Source: Angomonas deanei (Eukaryota > Euglenozoa > Kinetoplastea > Trypanosomatida > Trypanosomatidae). Taken from it: a stretch of 64,000 nt of DNA. Under the pieces are notes generated by a model. It ran no database searches, was not told the origin of the DNA, and was given only the letters and a program-made list of their open reading frames with translations. The position numbers and the translations under genes are program-made. Below, in pieces: positions 32,041 to 40,995 of this stretch. Within the stretch, counting starts at the first letter, position 1. Each line of letters starts with the position of its first letter. The stretch covers positions 558,001 to 622,000 of the forward strand of contig LR877154.1 in assembly GCA_903995115.1 (NCBI GenBank). The letters run 5' to 3'.

Positions 32041-34197
32041 TTAGTTTCCGTCAAAGTCTAGTTGCACCACGTTCAGCGTGACATTGCTGGGGCTGTTATC
32101 ATTGGCAGGGGATGGCTGCCGGGTGCCGCCCTTGGTGCCACGATGATTGGGGGTCGTGTTCTTGCTGCTGTGGGCGCTCCCCTTGCGACTATTATCATTG
32201 TTATTATTAATCTCGGTCAGGATTCGGTTGGAGAAGTCACGGGTGGTCTGGGCGGCCTCAGGGAGGAGCAGATCCTCTGATAGCTTGCCGAGGTCGAGGG
32301 AGGAGGACGTGAGGCGGCGGGACGAGGCGCCCTTCGTACCGGTAGGAGCGGTCGGTTCCTTCGGTTTCTCCACGGGCGCATTCGGGATGGTGTGACGCCG
32401 GTTGGGGCCAGACGCTAACGGGAGAGGGGTGTGGCTCTTCTTTCGCTTCCCACCGGTCTTGCTGTTCGACCGTGGCGGGGGACCGCCGCTGACGGAGCTG
32501 CGCTTGCTGGTCTGCAGAGACGGCAGCGAACCACGGGGCGCGTCCTTACGGGTGGCCGCCTTGGGCACCTTCTCTTCTTCCTCCTTTTTCGTGTTCTCTG
32601 CATGGAATGCGGCGGCCAGACTCTTCACATAAATGATATCCAGCTGCGTCGCCTCCCCCAGCTTGGCGGTCAGCCGCTGATCGTCGGGGTCTACCTCCCC
32701 AACGGAAGGCAGTCCTGCCGCCATCAGCGGGTCCACCACCTTCTCCCCCTGACACCGTGCCGCCGTGGTGGTGATAGCGGCGGTGAGATCACGCAGATTG
32801 GAGAAGAGCGCCTGCACCACTTGCAGCTCGCTCGCATAGCGGTCGGAGAGAGCGTCCGCCTTCTGCTGCAGGGAGGTCTGCTGCTCCAGGGACTTGAGCT
32901 TGTACTGGTGTAGCTCCTCCTGTAGCCGGTGAAGGCGGTAATCCTCGGCGCTGGTGTCGACCGCCATGCACCCGACACTACGGGTCTTCTTGTCCGAGGT
33001 GGCATCTCGCTGGTTTACCTTCTCCTTGTCCGTCACCTGCGTCACGAGGGTGATGGGAAGCTGGATGAGAGAGAAGAGAATTTCGCGATGGGTGCGCATG
33101 AGGGCATCCATATTCTTGTCAAAGCTCGTCTGGAGATACGCTCGCTCCGACACGGGCAGTCGCTTCAAAATGTCCATCACTTGTGTCCGCAGACGGTAAA
33201 GGCCGCAGTCCTGCACCGTCTTGAGCCGGCTGGCGTGGCGCTGCGTGTTCTCCTTGACCTCCATCAGCGGCTCCGCAAACTTGGACTTGTAAATCAGTGC
33301 CTTCACCCGCGCCTCCTGAGGGGTGACGGGGGAGAAGGGCAGCTGCATGGGGAAGTCCATCACCGTGGGGGCACGGGCGAAGGAAGAGGCGGTGAGGCTC
33401 ACGGCGGCCAGCGTCGCCCCGGTCGACGGGGAGGAAAACACTCTTCCACGAGAGATGGGCGCCTCATCGTCGGTGGTCGTCTCCCCCAACAGTGTCTGTT
33501 GATCCTCCGCCTCCATACAGCTCGCCTCCACTTGTTGGGAGAAGCGCTCGTAGCACTTTTTGGCCCTCTCATACCGGCGCTTGTAGAGCAGCACATCCAT
33601 CTTGTCCTTGAAGGCCTCCTCGAACTTGCGGTCGGGAACAAGGCCGAGCACATCTCGCACGCCCTGCATGCTCTCCTCACCGGACTCCACCGCCAGGTAC
33701 CCGTTCACCAGCGGCGGTGGGAGGGAGCGGACGAAGCGTTTCAGGGTGAGCAGCTCCTTGGTCTGATGATCCAGCAAGCTCTCAGTGGACTTGGTGTCCG
33801 CCTTGGCTGCGGTCAGCTGGGTCTGCAGCTGCAGTATCTTCTTATGCGACTCCGTCGCCCGCTGTCGTAGCTGTTCACTCTCCCCCTCCGCACTCTCCGC
33901 GTCCTTCCCGCGCTTGTCCACCGCCGCGCTGAGGTGTCGTCGCTCACTGTCCAGTCGTCGCAGGAGATCCCGCGCGGTGGCCAGCTGTACCCATAGGGGG
34001 TTGCTGCTACCGCCTTCCTCCCCGTCCGCCAGCTGCACCCGGGAGCTATCCCGCTCTAGTGGTACGCCGTACAGTCGTGCCATCTGCGAGGCCTCCGTGG
34101 TGGGGGCGACCCCACTCTCCCGTCGGGTCTGGTGTAGGAGTGTGTTGATACTCTGCAGGCACTGCTGCACCTGCTGGTCTAGTGCATTGTCCGTCAT
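32041..34197 (-). CDS. Coiled-coil protein of unknown function
   Basis: The 718-residue protein has heptad-like stretches at about residues 70-155 (LLRRLDSERRHLSAAVDKRG, SHKKILQLQTQLTAAKADTK) and 430-480 (LHRLQEELHQYKLKSLEQQT). A basic, Ser/Pro-rich C-terminal region with Lys-rich patches (NSKTGGKRKKSHTPLP) and a final Asn/Ser-rich stretch follow. Between the coils is a predicted globular helical part (LIYKSKFAEPLMEVKENTQ). The pattern suits a cytoskeletal or flagellar structural protein of the kind common in kinetoplastids, but no family is recognised. Start MTDNALDQQVQQCLQSINTL. Intact and GC-rich. Confidence 0.7.
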   Translation of the reverse strand: MTDNALDQQVQQCLQSINTLLHQTRRESGVAPTTEASQMARLYGVPLERDSSRVQLADGEEGGSSNPLWVQLATARDLLRRLDSERRHLSAAVDKRGKDAESAEGESEQLRQRATESHKKILQLQTQLTAAKADTKSTESLLDHQTKELLTLKRFVRSLPPPLVNGYLAVESGEESMQGVRDVLGLVPDRKFEEAFKDKMDVLLYKRRYERAKKCYERFSQQVEASCMEAEDQQTLLGETTTDDEAPISRGRVFSSPSTGATLAAVSLTASSFARAPTVMDFPMQLPFSPVTPQEARVKALIYKSKFAEPLMEVKENTQRHASRLKTVQDCGLYRLRTQVMDILKRLPVSERAYLQTSFDKNMDALMRTHREILFSLIQLPITLVTQVTDKEKVNQRDATSDKKTRSVGCMAVDTSAEDYRLHRLQEELHQYKLKSLEQQTSLQQKADALSDRYASELQVVQALFSNLRDLTAAITTTAARCQGEKVVDPLMAAGLPSVGEVDPDDQRLTAKLGEATQLDIIYVKSLAAAFHAENTKKEEEEKVPKAATRKDAPRGSLPSLQTSKRSSVSGGPPPRSNSKTGGKRKKSHTPLPLASGPNRRHTIPNAPVEKPKEPTAPTGTKGASSRRLTSSSLDLGKLSEDLLLPEAAQTTRDFSNRILTEINNNNDNSRKGSAHSSKNTTPNHRGTKGGTRQPSPANDNSPSNVTLNVVQLDFDGN

Positions 34198-34450
34198 GGG
34201 TAAAGGTTGACGTCCGTGTGTTTTTAATGGTGTTCTTGAGTGTCTGTTTTAGTGGTTTGTATCTAATTTACGGAAAGGACTCTTTGGAATTTTGGCTTTC
34301 CGAGGAAACTGCGATAAACGGAAAAGGGATATAAAAAAAATATATATTACTGTCATGACTGGAACAGCAAATAAGAAAAAAAAATAGAACACGATCATTT
34401 CTGTTTTTTTGTGAATTTGATTATACTTTTTATTTATACGTTAATATTGT

Positions 34451-35233
34451 TTACTTCAGCCCGTACATTTTCACCTTCATGAGATTGTTGGGCCAATCCT
34501 TCTGGAACGCCTCCTTCACCACACGCACCCCAGCCCGCTCAAACAGCTGCTTGTAATGCTTGTCGGAGCGTGTCAAGCTGCTGTCATCACAGTCTACTAG
34601 GAAACTCTCCTGCGAGGAGCAATTCTCCTTGAAAAAGATGTACCCATTCTCCGTCAGAGACTCCTTGTACTGCTTGAAGACTTTCACAAAGTCATCGTCG
34701 GTGAGGTAGATGGCGGCCCACTGGATCACGACGAGATCGTACTTTTCCTCCGGCGTGTGTTTCTCCATCGAGGTTTGATAGAAGTGACCCACCTGGTGCC
34801 CGCTGCTGTCCGGTGCGCTCAGCTCCAGCTTCGCCTGATCCAGCATTTTCCCCACCGGCTCCAAGAGGTCCACCACGCTGTACAGTCGCAGCAGGAGGTG
34901 GCGGGTGATGCGGCCGATCCCAGCGCCACAGTCCAGCGCGCGCCCCTCCCCACGGGACGGCAGGGACCGGATAAAAGCCTCGCTCTCTTTAATATCGCTA
35001 TCGTGCACATGCTCCATCCCACCAAGGACCCCATTCACCGTCGGCGGTATCTTCTCCCAGTACTGCAGCGACTTGCCGTACCAACCTTTGTCACTGTAGA
35101 GGTCCTCCTCCCCTACCTGCTTCCACAGCTCCTCGGCGTTCTGGTAGACGGCGCCCTCCGTGCTGGAGCCGGCGATCGTCTTGGACTTGGCGCCTTTGGG
35201 GGCTCTCTTCCCAGTGCGGGGAAGGTGCGACAT
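34451..35233 (-). CDS. Alpha-N-methyltransferase (NTM1/NTMT1 family)
   Basis: The 260-residue SAM-dependent methyltransferase has motif I ALDCGAGIGRITRHLLL, the acidic strand end DLLEPVGKMLDQAK, YDLVVIQWAAIYLTDDD and ENGYIFFKENC, all in the order of human NTMT1 (DCGAGIGRIT, IQWVIGHLTD, IVIKDN). The family methylates the N-terminal alpha-amine of proteins starting X-Pro-Lys after Met removal, such as RCC1. The start MSHLPRTGKRAPKGAK is chosen over the Met at 35260 because the latter adds only a short basic tail. The N-terminal 30 residues are basic and may be disordered. Intact. Confidence 0.87.
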   Translation of the reverse strand: MSHLPRTGKRAPKGAKSKTIAGSSTEGAVYQNAEELWKQVGEEDLYSDKGWYGKSLQYWEKIPPTVNGVLGGMEHVHDSDIKESEAFIRSLPSRGEGRALDCGAGIGRITRHLLLRLYSVVDLLEPVGKMLDQAKLELSAPDSSGHQVGHFYQTSMEKHTPEEKYDLVVIQWAAIYLTDDDFVKVFKQYKESLTENGYIFFKENCSSQESFLVDCDDSSLTRSDKHYKQLFERAGVRVVKEAFQKDWPNNLMKVKMYGLK

Positions 35234-35479
35234 GAGCGAGAGAGACTTCCTACGAATCACCTCGAGAGATGTAAAATACTAAATAGAGGAAAGTGGAGAG
35301 AGAGGAGGTAGTGAAGTAAGGGAAACACACACACGTTGAGAAATTAGTTTCAATAATGATGGGGTTATTACTTTGTAGGAGGAAAAGAAATGTAGTATCT
35401 AGCAAAGAATCTAAATAGTAATACATGTATTGTAGACAAAAAAAAAAAAAAAAAGCTGTAAAATCTAAACAATGGTCTA

Positions 35480-37150
35480 TCAAAATAACTTTCGATGTTC
35501 CGTTAACTGTTCCTCAAAGGAAACATCCAAGTCAATCGCCTCCTCGTAATAATGGTCGTTGGGATCGCTGTTAGGGTCGACGAAGGTGACGGTGCTCGTC
35601 CTCTGAGGAGAAATGCCGTCTGACTTTCCAGTAAGAGTTTTCCTTTGTGGATGGAGACGACTCGGAGACGTCTGCTGTAGCGGCAGTGTTGGATTATTAT
35701 TGGTATAGTGCATGGAAGGTACACCCACATTAGTATTATTATTATTATTAGAAGGAGGATTGCTGTTTTCCCTCTTCATCTGGGCGCGATACTCATCCCA
35801 GGCGAAAGGAGAAATCATAGGGCTAGGAGTGAAGACTGCAGTATTATTATTATTGTTAGTTGTGTTAATATTATCATTGTCAACACTTCTCTTCGATGCG
35901 ATGGGAGAGTACAGCGCATTCTCTACACTTTTTCTATTATTATTATTATTATTATTGGCTGAGAATGTGGGATTGTTATTCCTATTCATAGTATGGTTCA
36001 TGCTAGCAGGATTATTGCTAGTCGGTGGGTGGACTCTAACAGGAGGACTGTCTGTCCTATTACGATTACGATTATTAGAATTATAATTGTTATTGGGGGA
36101 ACGTAACGCACTAGTGGGGGCGCTGCGGATACCTATAGTATTGGTGTTAATACGGTTAGCGGCAGCGGCAGTGTTGCCTGTGTTTCTGCTACCACTACTA
36201 TTATTGTTAGGTTGGGGCACTCTATTGCTCATATTGTTGTTAACAGGATTGTAAACGTTGTTATTATTATTAGTCGGAGGAGGCATAACAGGGGGAACTC
36301 TCATCGGTCTTTCCGAGTAAATAGCAGTACTATTGTTAATGCTGTGATTGTTGGTATTTACCGCGTTATTATTCATACTAGTATTATTATATGAAATCGG
36401 TTCATCCAAGTCGACATAATTATTCGTATTCGTATTTCGAACAATATTATTATTATTTACACTAGTAGGACCATTTCGAGGAGGTGCAGTATCATGATAA
36501 CCAGTTATCCCATTATTATTATGATTATTATAATTTTCAGGGATAGGAGGATCGACCACACTCTCCGGATCAATCCACCATTGGTTCTCTTGCACTTCAG
36601 TAATATTATTTTGCGCCTCTCGTGTGTTATCAAACAAAAAGTAATTCCGCGTACGGTCGGTCCACCGATTGGGGGAAACATCATTCCCATTATGACGACT
36701 ATTCCCAAAAAATGTGCCGCCGTAATGATTCCCCTTCTGCCCCCCACCGTACCAGTAAAACGAGCGACCGCACTCAATCATGCAGCAGAGGTACAACATG
36801 GTGCAGAGGAACAACCCACCCGTCACACAGACCAGCACGATGGCTGCCACCGCCAGCTGCGTACCGCCCTCCTCCTCCGTGTAATGATTGTTAATATTAC
36901 GAAGGTGGTTGGAGGAGTAGTACACGCAGACCCACGGCAGCACCCCGCCCATCACAAAGAGAAAGTGAGGGAGGATCAGCAAGGCAAATAACAGAACAGC
37001 GACGGAGCAGTTGTTGCCACTGTTATTGGCACGGAGGAGCATTTTGGAAAACGGGTCGCCGTGTAGCATGAAAAAAGCAAGGGCGCCTAAAATAGAAAGG
37101 GAACCGTATAACACACTACCAATGATCGCCACATTGCGGGCATTATTCAT
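35480..37150 (-). CDS. Membrane protein with long Asn-rich cytoplasmic tail
   Basis: The 556-residue protein has three clear hydrophobic helices in the first 135 residues (VAIIGSVLYGSLSILGALAF, VLLFALLILPHFLFVMGGVL, AAIVLVCVTGGLFLCTMLYL), with a Cys pair after the third (CCMIEC). The remaining roughly 400 residues are Asn/Ser/Pro-rich and almost certainly disordered, with several Asn runs of 4-8 (AAT and AAC mixed). The end is acidic (YYEEAIDLDVSFEEQ). The hydrophobic N-terminus could be a divergent tetraspanning fold, but I do not recognise the family. It differs from the neighbouring GC-rich genes in its high AT and Asn content. Start MNNARNVAIIGS. Confidence 0.65.
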   Translation of the reverse strand: MNNARNVAIIGSVLYGSLSILGALAFFMLHGDPFSKMLLRANNSGNNCSVAVLLFALLILPHFLFVMGGVLPWVCVYYSSNHLRNINNHYTEEEGGTQLAVAAIVLVCVTGGLFLCTMLYLCCMIECGRSFYWYGGGQKGNHYGGTFFGNSRHNGNDVSPNRWTDRTRNYFLFDNTREAQNNITEVQENQWWIDPESVVDPPIPENYNNHNNNGITGYHDTAPPRNGPTSVNNNNIVRNTNTNNYVDLDEPISYNNTSMNNNAVNTNNHSINNSTAIYSERPMRVPPVMPPPTNNNNNVYNPVNNNMSNRVPQPNNNSSGSRNTGNTAAAANRINTNTIGIRSAPTSALRSPNNNYNSNNRNRNRTDSPPVRVHPPTSNNPASMNHTMNRNNNPTFSANNNNNNNRKSVENALYSPIASKRSVDNDNINTTNNNNNTAVFTPSPMISPFAWDEYRAQMKRENSNPPSNNNNNTNVGVPSMHYTNNNPTLPLQQTSPSRLHPQRKTLTGKSDGISPQRTSTVTFVDPNSDPNDHYYEEAIDLDVSFEEQLTEHRKLF

Positions 37151-37411
37151 TTATAATCTGATTATTATTATTCTTTATGGTGAACTTGACAAGTGGAAAT
37201 AGAAAAGTGAGAGAACGAAAGTGTGTTTTCATAACAGACCACATACATACGTATAAATTGGGAATAAATAATGAATAAAAAATAGCTAGTTTAGAGCGTA
37301 ATTGGAAGTAGTTACCTTCCTTCACTTTCATTAATTATTCATAACATTTTTTAAGTTCGTAAGAAAACAAACAAAAAAATGTCGTTCCGTTAACTAGTAT
37401 TATTATTATGA

Positions 37412-38017
37412 TTAGTGCTTTCGGGTCTGCGCCACCATCACTTTTTGCTGTTTCGGCATTCTCAGGAATGGGAAATCAAAAAAGTAAACGACACGATCCA
37501 TGTAGTAGAGAAGTCCAGCAATGGCCCCCAGCAGCAGCACGGACGACACCAGACGACCCACCACGCTCTCCCCTGCCTCCTGATCCACTGAGACAGCCGC
37601 GCGTGCCTTCTGCTCCGCCAGCACCACCTTTAATTCCACTTTTTTATTATTACTCTCACCAGTGGTCGTCTTGTAGATGAGTTTAGATGCCGCCTCGTCG
37701 ATGGTATAGGGAAAATTATCTGGAAACTGTAAGTCCAACTTGACCGCGTAGGCCTTATTCTCATTATTATTGTTATTATTATTATCCCAATTCACAAAAT
37801 CAAACGTGAAGGTGGGATCTAACACGGCACTTTTTACCACCGTATCCTTTTCGTTCAATACGTGGACAATAAAGTTTTTGTACAAGTCTTTCCATTCCTG
37901 TTTTGGCGTTGCGTGGTGCTGTAGGGAGACATCGACCCAACCCACCAGGGAGTGGCCCGTGACGGCCGTCAGCAGCAACAGGGAGCAGAGCAGCACGGCT
38001 TGCAGGGAAGAGGACAT
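37412..38017 (-). CDS. ER-type single-pass membrane protein, NOMO/EMC7-like beta-sandwich suspected
   Basis: The 201-residue protein opens with a signal peptide (SLQAVLLCSLLLLTAVTG, probable cleavage before HSLVGW) and has one C-terminal TM helix near residues 155-178 (VSSVLLLGAIAGLLYYM) followed by a basic tail (MPKQQKVMVAQTRKH). The lumenal part is beta-rich (NFIVHVLNEKDTVVKSAVLD, AYAVKLDLQFPDNFPYTIDE) and is laid out like the NOMO/EMC7 carbohydrate-binding-like sandwich, where EMC7 is a subunit of the ER membrane protein complex. That match is by eye only. An Asn run interrupts one loop. Type I topology is clear; identity is not. Confidence 0.6.
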   Translation of the reverse strand: MSSSLQAVLLCSLLLLTAVTGHSLVGWVDVSLQHHATPKQEWKDLYKNFIVHVLNEKDTVVKSAVLDPTFTFDFVNWDNNNNNNNENKAYAVKLDLQFPDNFPYTIDEAASKLIYKTTTGESNNKKVELKVVLAEQKARAAVSVDQEAGESVVGRLVSSVLLLGAIAGLLYYMDRVVYFFDFPFLRMPKQQKVMVAQTRKH

Positions 38018-38922
38018 GATTGAAATATTGGTTTTACTTTTTTTTTTAGTGTTTTTGGGGGAAAGGGAAAGAAAAAAAAAGTGAATAATGTGCAGACGGG
38101 GAAAAAAAAAAAATTTGCTCTTCGCCTATCGAATATTTCAGAATTATTACTCTTTTTTTTTTTTTTTGGTTTTGTTTATATTATAACAAAAAAAAAAAAG
38201 ATAAGAAATCTGCTACATATGAAAATACACGTTAACTTGTTTTAAAATTACTTTTTGATTTATTTTTACACTTTTTCTACAGTAGAAAAATGATACTTTA
38301 TGGGGTTTTCTTTTGTTTATTTTTTAAAAATTGTTATATTACTTTGATTATCTTTCACCTTGACAATGTAGAATAAAAACAAAACAAAATCGAATATAGA
38401 AGCACACCCAAACCAACGAGAGAAAAAGGTAAAAAAAAAAAAAAAAGCAATATTTCGTTTTTTGATTTGATTTTTTTTTTTTTTTGATATTGTATTTTAC
38501 TCTTGTATTCTATCAGATATAGAAAAAATGAGCCACAATGTTTTAATTACTTTAAAAAAAAAAAAAGAGGATTCGTGTTCCAAAGAAAAACAACCGTTGT
38601 TTTTTTTTTCTTTTCAGATTAAAGCAAAGTACAGAGAATCACAGAAAAGATCGAACAACTGAAGTAAGTTTCCTATATATATTCATAATGCAGCATTTTT
38701 ATTTTTTTTTTTTAAGTTTTCATGCACATTCTCCTATTCCTGAATGTTGAATAGAGAAAAGTTTTTTTAAATTTTTCAATATTATTCTATAGATATGTCA
38801 AAAATGCTGTTATTATATTTCACTCAATGACCTATACTAATATACACGCTCAAGGTCACGTATAGTCCATATTTTTTATTTTCATTTTTTTTTTTTTTTG
38901 ATTATTACTATTATTATCATTA
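38018..38922. other. Intergenic spacer
   Basis: A 900-bp gap of poly-A and poly-T tracts and AT-rich filler, the longest gap within the minus-strand array. No frame, tRNA box pair or repeat unit was seen. It is probably the 3' flank of the membrane protein's upstream neighbour (the AKT-like kinase) plus splice signals. Confidence 0.6.
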
Positions 38923-40395
38923 TTACTTCTTGGGGGCAGGGGCCGCCGCCGCTTTCTTCGCTGCAGTGTGTTTCGGCGGAGACCGGATCGGCTGCTGTGC
39001 CGCAGACTTGGTTGGGGGATTGTTCGTACTACTAGCCTTGTTGGCCCCCAGGTCCGGCGGGCGCTCGCCCTCGAAGGTGAATCCTACAATGTTGGAGAAC
39101 CCCTTCGAGTTCGCGTCATCGGCAGACATTTCGGGTTTTTGGGTGGTGAACTGGGAGTCAAAGTTTTTGAGCACATCGGCGTCCGGCTTGAAGGGCGGGG
39201 GGATTTTTCTATCGTACAGTTTCTTAAAATCCATTGTTTTAAAAAACGGATGCTTGGTGAAGTCCTCGACGTTCTGCAGGCGGGTGGTGGGGTTGCGGTC
39301 GAGGAGGCGGGTCAGCAAGTCCTTGGCCTCGTCAGAGACGGTGATCTCGTCGTCAAAGGTGAGGGGGGCGGTGAGGATGAGCTCGTACATGGCGTTCTGG
39401 TTCTCATCGTAGAAGGGTGGAATGCCAAAGAGCATCTCGTACATGAGGACGCCTAGCGACCACCAGTCCACCTCCCTGCCGTAGGTCTTCCCCATGAGAA
39501 ACTCCGGGGCGAGGTACTCGGGGGTGCCGCAGAAGGTGCTGGCGCCGGCGCCCTCTACATTCTCCTTGGCTAGACCAAAGTCGGTGAGGCAGACGAAACC
39601 GTCCTTGTCCAGTACCGCATTCTCCGGCTTGAGGTCGCGGTAGATAATGTTGAGGCCGTGCAGGTAGCCCAGCGCTATGCCGATCTGCGCCACGTAGAAG
39701 CGCGCCCTAGGTTCCTCGAACACCCCGACCTGGCCGAGGTGGAAGAAGAGCTCGCCGCCGGAGAGGAGGTCGAGCACGAGGTAGAGGCGGTCCTTGGTCT
39801 GGAAGGCGTAGTGCAGCTTCACTATAAAGGGATGGTTGATCGTCTGGAGAATAGACTTTTCGGCAAAAATGTGGGCCGTGAGGTTCTCCCGCTCGACTAC
39901 CTCCTTGTTCATCTCCTTCATCGCGTACGACTCGGAGGTACCCTTCTTCATGACGTGGTACACCTTGCCGAAAGAACCAGTGCCGATCACGGAGACCACC
40001 TCAAAGTCCTTCAGCGAGATCTTATCCTTCTTGGTCGAGGCCGAGAACACCGTCTTCACCTCGCCCTCCTCCACCGGCTCCGATACCTTGAGCTGGTTCT
40101 TGTTATTGACGTTGTAGTTCTTCACCTTGTTCATCCAGTTGGTCTTGTCCTCCTTGCTCGTGGCGGCGAGGACAAACTCCTTCCCGGCCTCCGTGGTGAT
40201 CGACCACGCGTTGGGGACGGCGGCGTAGTCGACTACTTTGGCTCCCTTGAGCTCCACGGCGCCCACCGGTGGGGCGTCCTTGACTGGGCGTGAGGCCCAG
40301 TGGTACAGCACCGGGCCGCGCACCTCCACATACCAAGCCTCCTTGGCTTTAGTGGCGGTGTTCACTTTTTGTAAATAACCAGAAATGTCAGCCAT
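38923..40395 (-). CDS. AKT/RAC-like AGC protein kinase with N-terminal PH domain
   Basis: The 490-residue protein has a PH domain at about 4-97 (SGYLQKVNTATKAKEAWYVE ... NWMNKVKNY) and an AGC kinase domain: glycine loop GTGSFGKV 138-145, Lys160, Glu179, YRDLKPEN 252-259 with catalytic Asp254, DFG 272-274, activation-loop STFCGTPEYLAPE with Thr287 as the PDK1-type site, and APE 296-298. A hydrophobic-motif-like IVGFTF follows near residue 440. PH plus AGC is the AKT/PKB plan; trypanosomatids have a RAC/AKT-like kinase tied to stress and survival. The Ala/Lys/Pro tail is extra. All catalytic residues are present. Strong GC and codon bias. Confidence 0.9.
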   Translation of the reverse strand: MADISGYLQKVNTATKAKEAWYVEVRGPVLYHWASRPVKDAPPVGAVELKGAKVVDYAAVPNAWSITTEAGKEFVLAATSKEDKTNWMNKVKNYNVNNKNQLKVSEPVEEGEVKTVFSASTKKDKISLKDFEVVSVIGTGSFGKVYHVMKKGTSESYAMKEMNKEVVERENLTAHIFAEKSILQTINHPFIVKLHYAFQTKDRLYLVLDLLSGGELFFHLGQVGVFEEPRARFYVAQIGIALGYLHGLNIIYRDLKPENAVLDKDGFVCLTDFGLAKENVEGAGASTFCGTPEYLAPEFLMGKTYGREVDWWSLGVLMYEMLFGIPPFYDENQNAMYELILTAPLTFDDEITVSDEAKDLLTRLLDRNPTTRLQNVEDFTKHPFFKTMDFKKLYDRKIPPPFKPDADVLKNFDSQFTTQKPEMSADDANSKGFSNIVGFTFEGERPPDLGANKASSTNNPPTKSAAQQPIRSPPKHTAAKKAAAAPAPKK

Positions 40396-40974
40396 CTTCG
40401 AAGAGAATGTGTGTGATGCGTAAAAAAATTATACGTTTTTTGTTTTTTTGTAATCCGACGGTACAATAACAATACAACTCTCGGAAACAAATATTAGAAT
40501 AAACACACACACGCCAATAAAAAAAACAGCACAGCTAACAATCACAACAAAAAAGAACTAAACGTAACTCAACAAAGAAGAAAAAAAACAAGAACAAAAA
40601 GAAACTTGAAACACCTCACAATACCCGGTAAAAAAAAAAAATTATACGAGGGTAACTAGTGAAGAATAATAACAGCAAAGAAAAAAAGCCGTGTCAGATA
40701 GCAAGACACGAAAGGAAAACTTCTATTGTTAACCCTTCGGAAAAGGAAAGAAAAGGGAAAAAACAGTTTGGATTTATCGGTTCACAAAACACCTTATTCG
40801 AAGTAAAACGACAAATAGCAATAATAATATGCGTAAGGAACGATTTGTATCACTCTCAGAGAAAGTAAAATAAAAAATCTATCGTGTATGTATATCGTAA
40901 AAGTTTCTTGTATGAATCTATGCAATATGCGTGAATGTCAACAGGGGCCTGCTTTACTGAAGGGAGTGGAGCAC
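40396..40974. other. Intergenic spacer ending in a tandem duplication
   Basis: AT-rich spacer of about 580 bp with A runs. Short open frames (for example 40659-40868 plus) are Lys-rich and unconvincing. Its right end contains one copy of a 21-bp tandem duplication described separately. Confidence 0.55.
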
Positions 40975-40995
40975 TTACTGAAGGGAGTGGAGCAC
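40954..40995. repeat. 21-bp tandem duplication across a stop codon
   Basis: The unit TTACTGAAGGGAGTGGAGCA + C occurs at 40954-40974 and again, identical, at 40975-40995. On the minus strand the right copy codes the last six residues (VLHSLQ) and the stop of the gene at 42855-40975; the left copy repeats them in the 3' UTR. It is a recent-looking duplication without effect on the protein because the first stop is kept. Confidence 0.9.

Noticed and set aside
32929-33870. 313-codon plus-strand frame opposite the coiled-coil gene
   Set aside because: Leu/Gly/His-rich antisense shadow of a GC-rich gene; opposite to the unit's direction.
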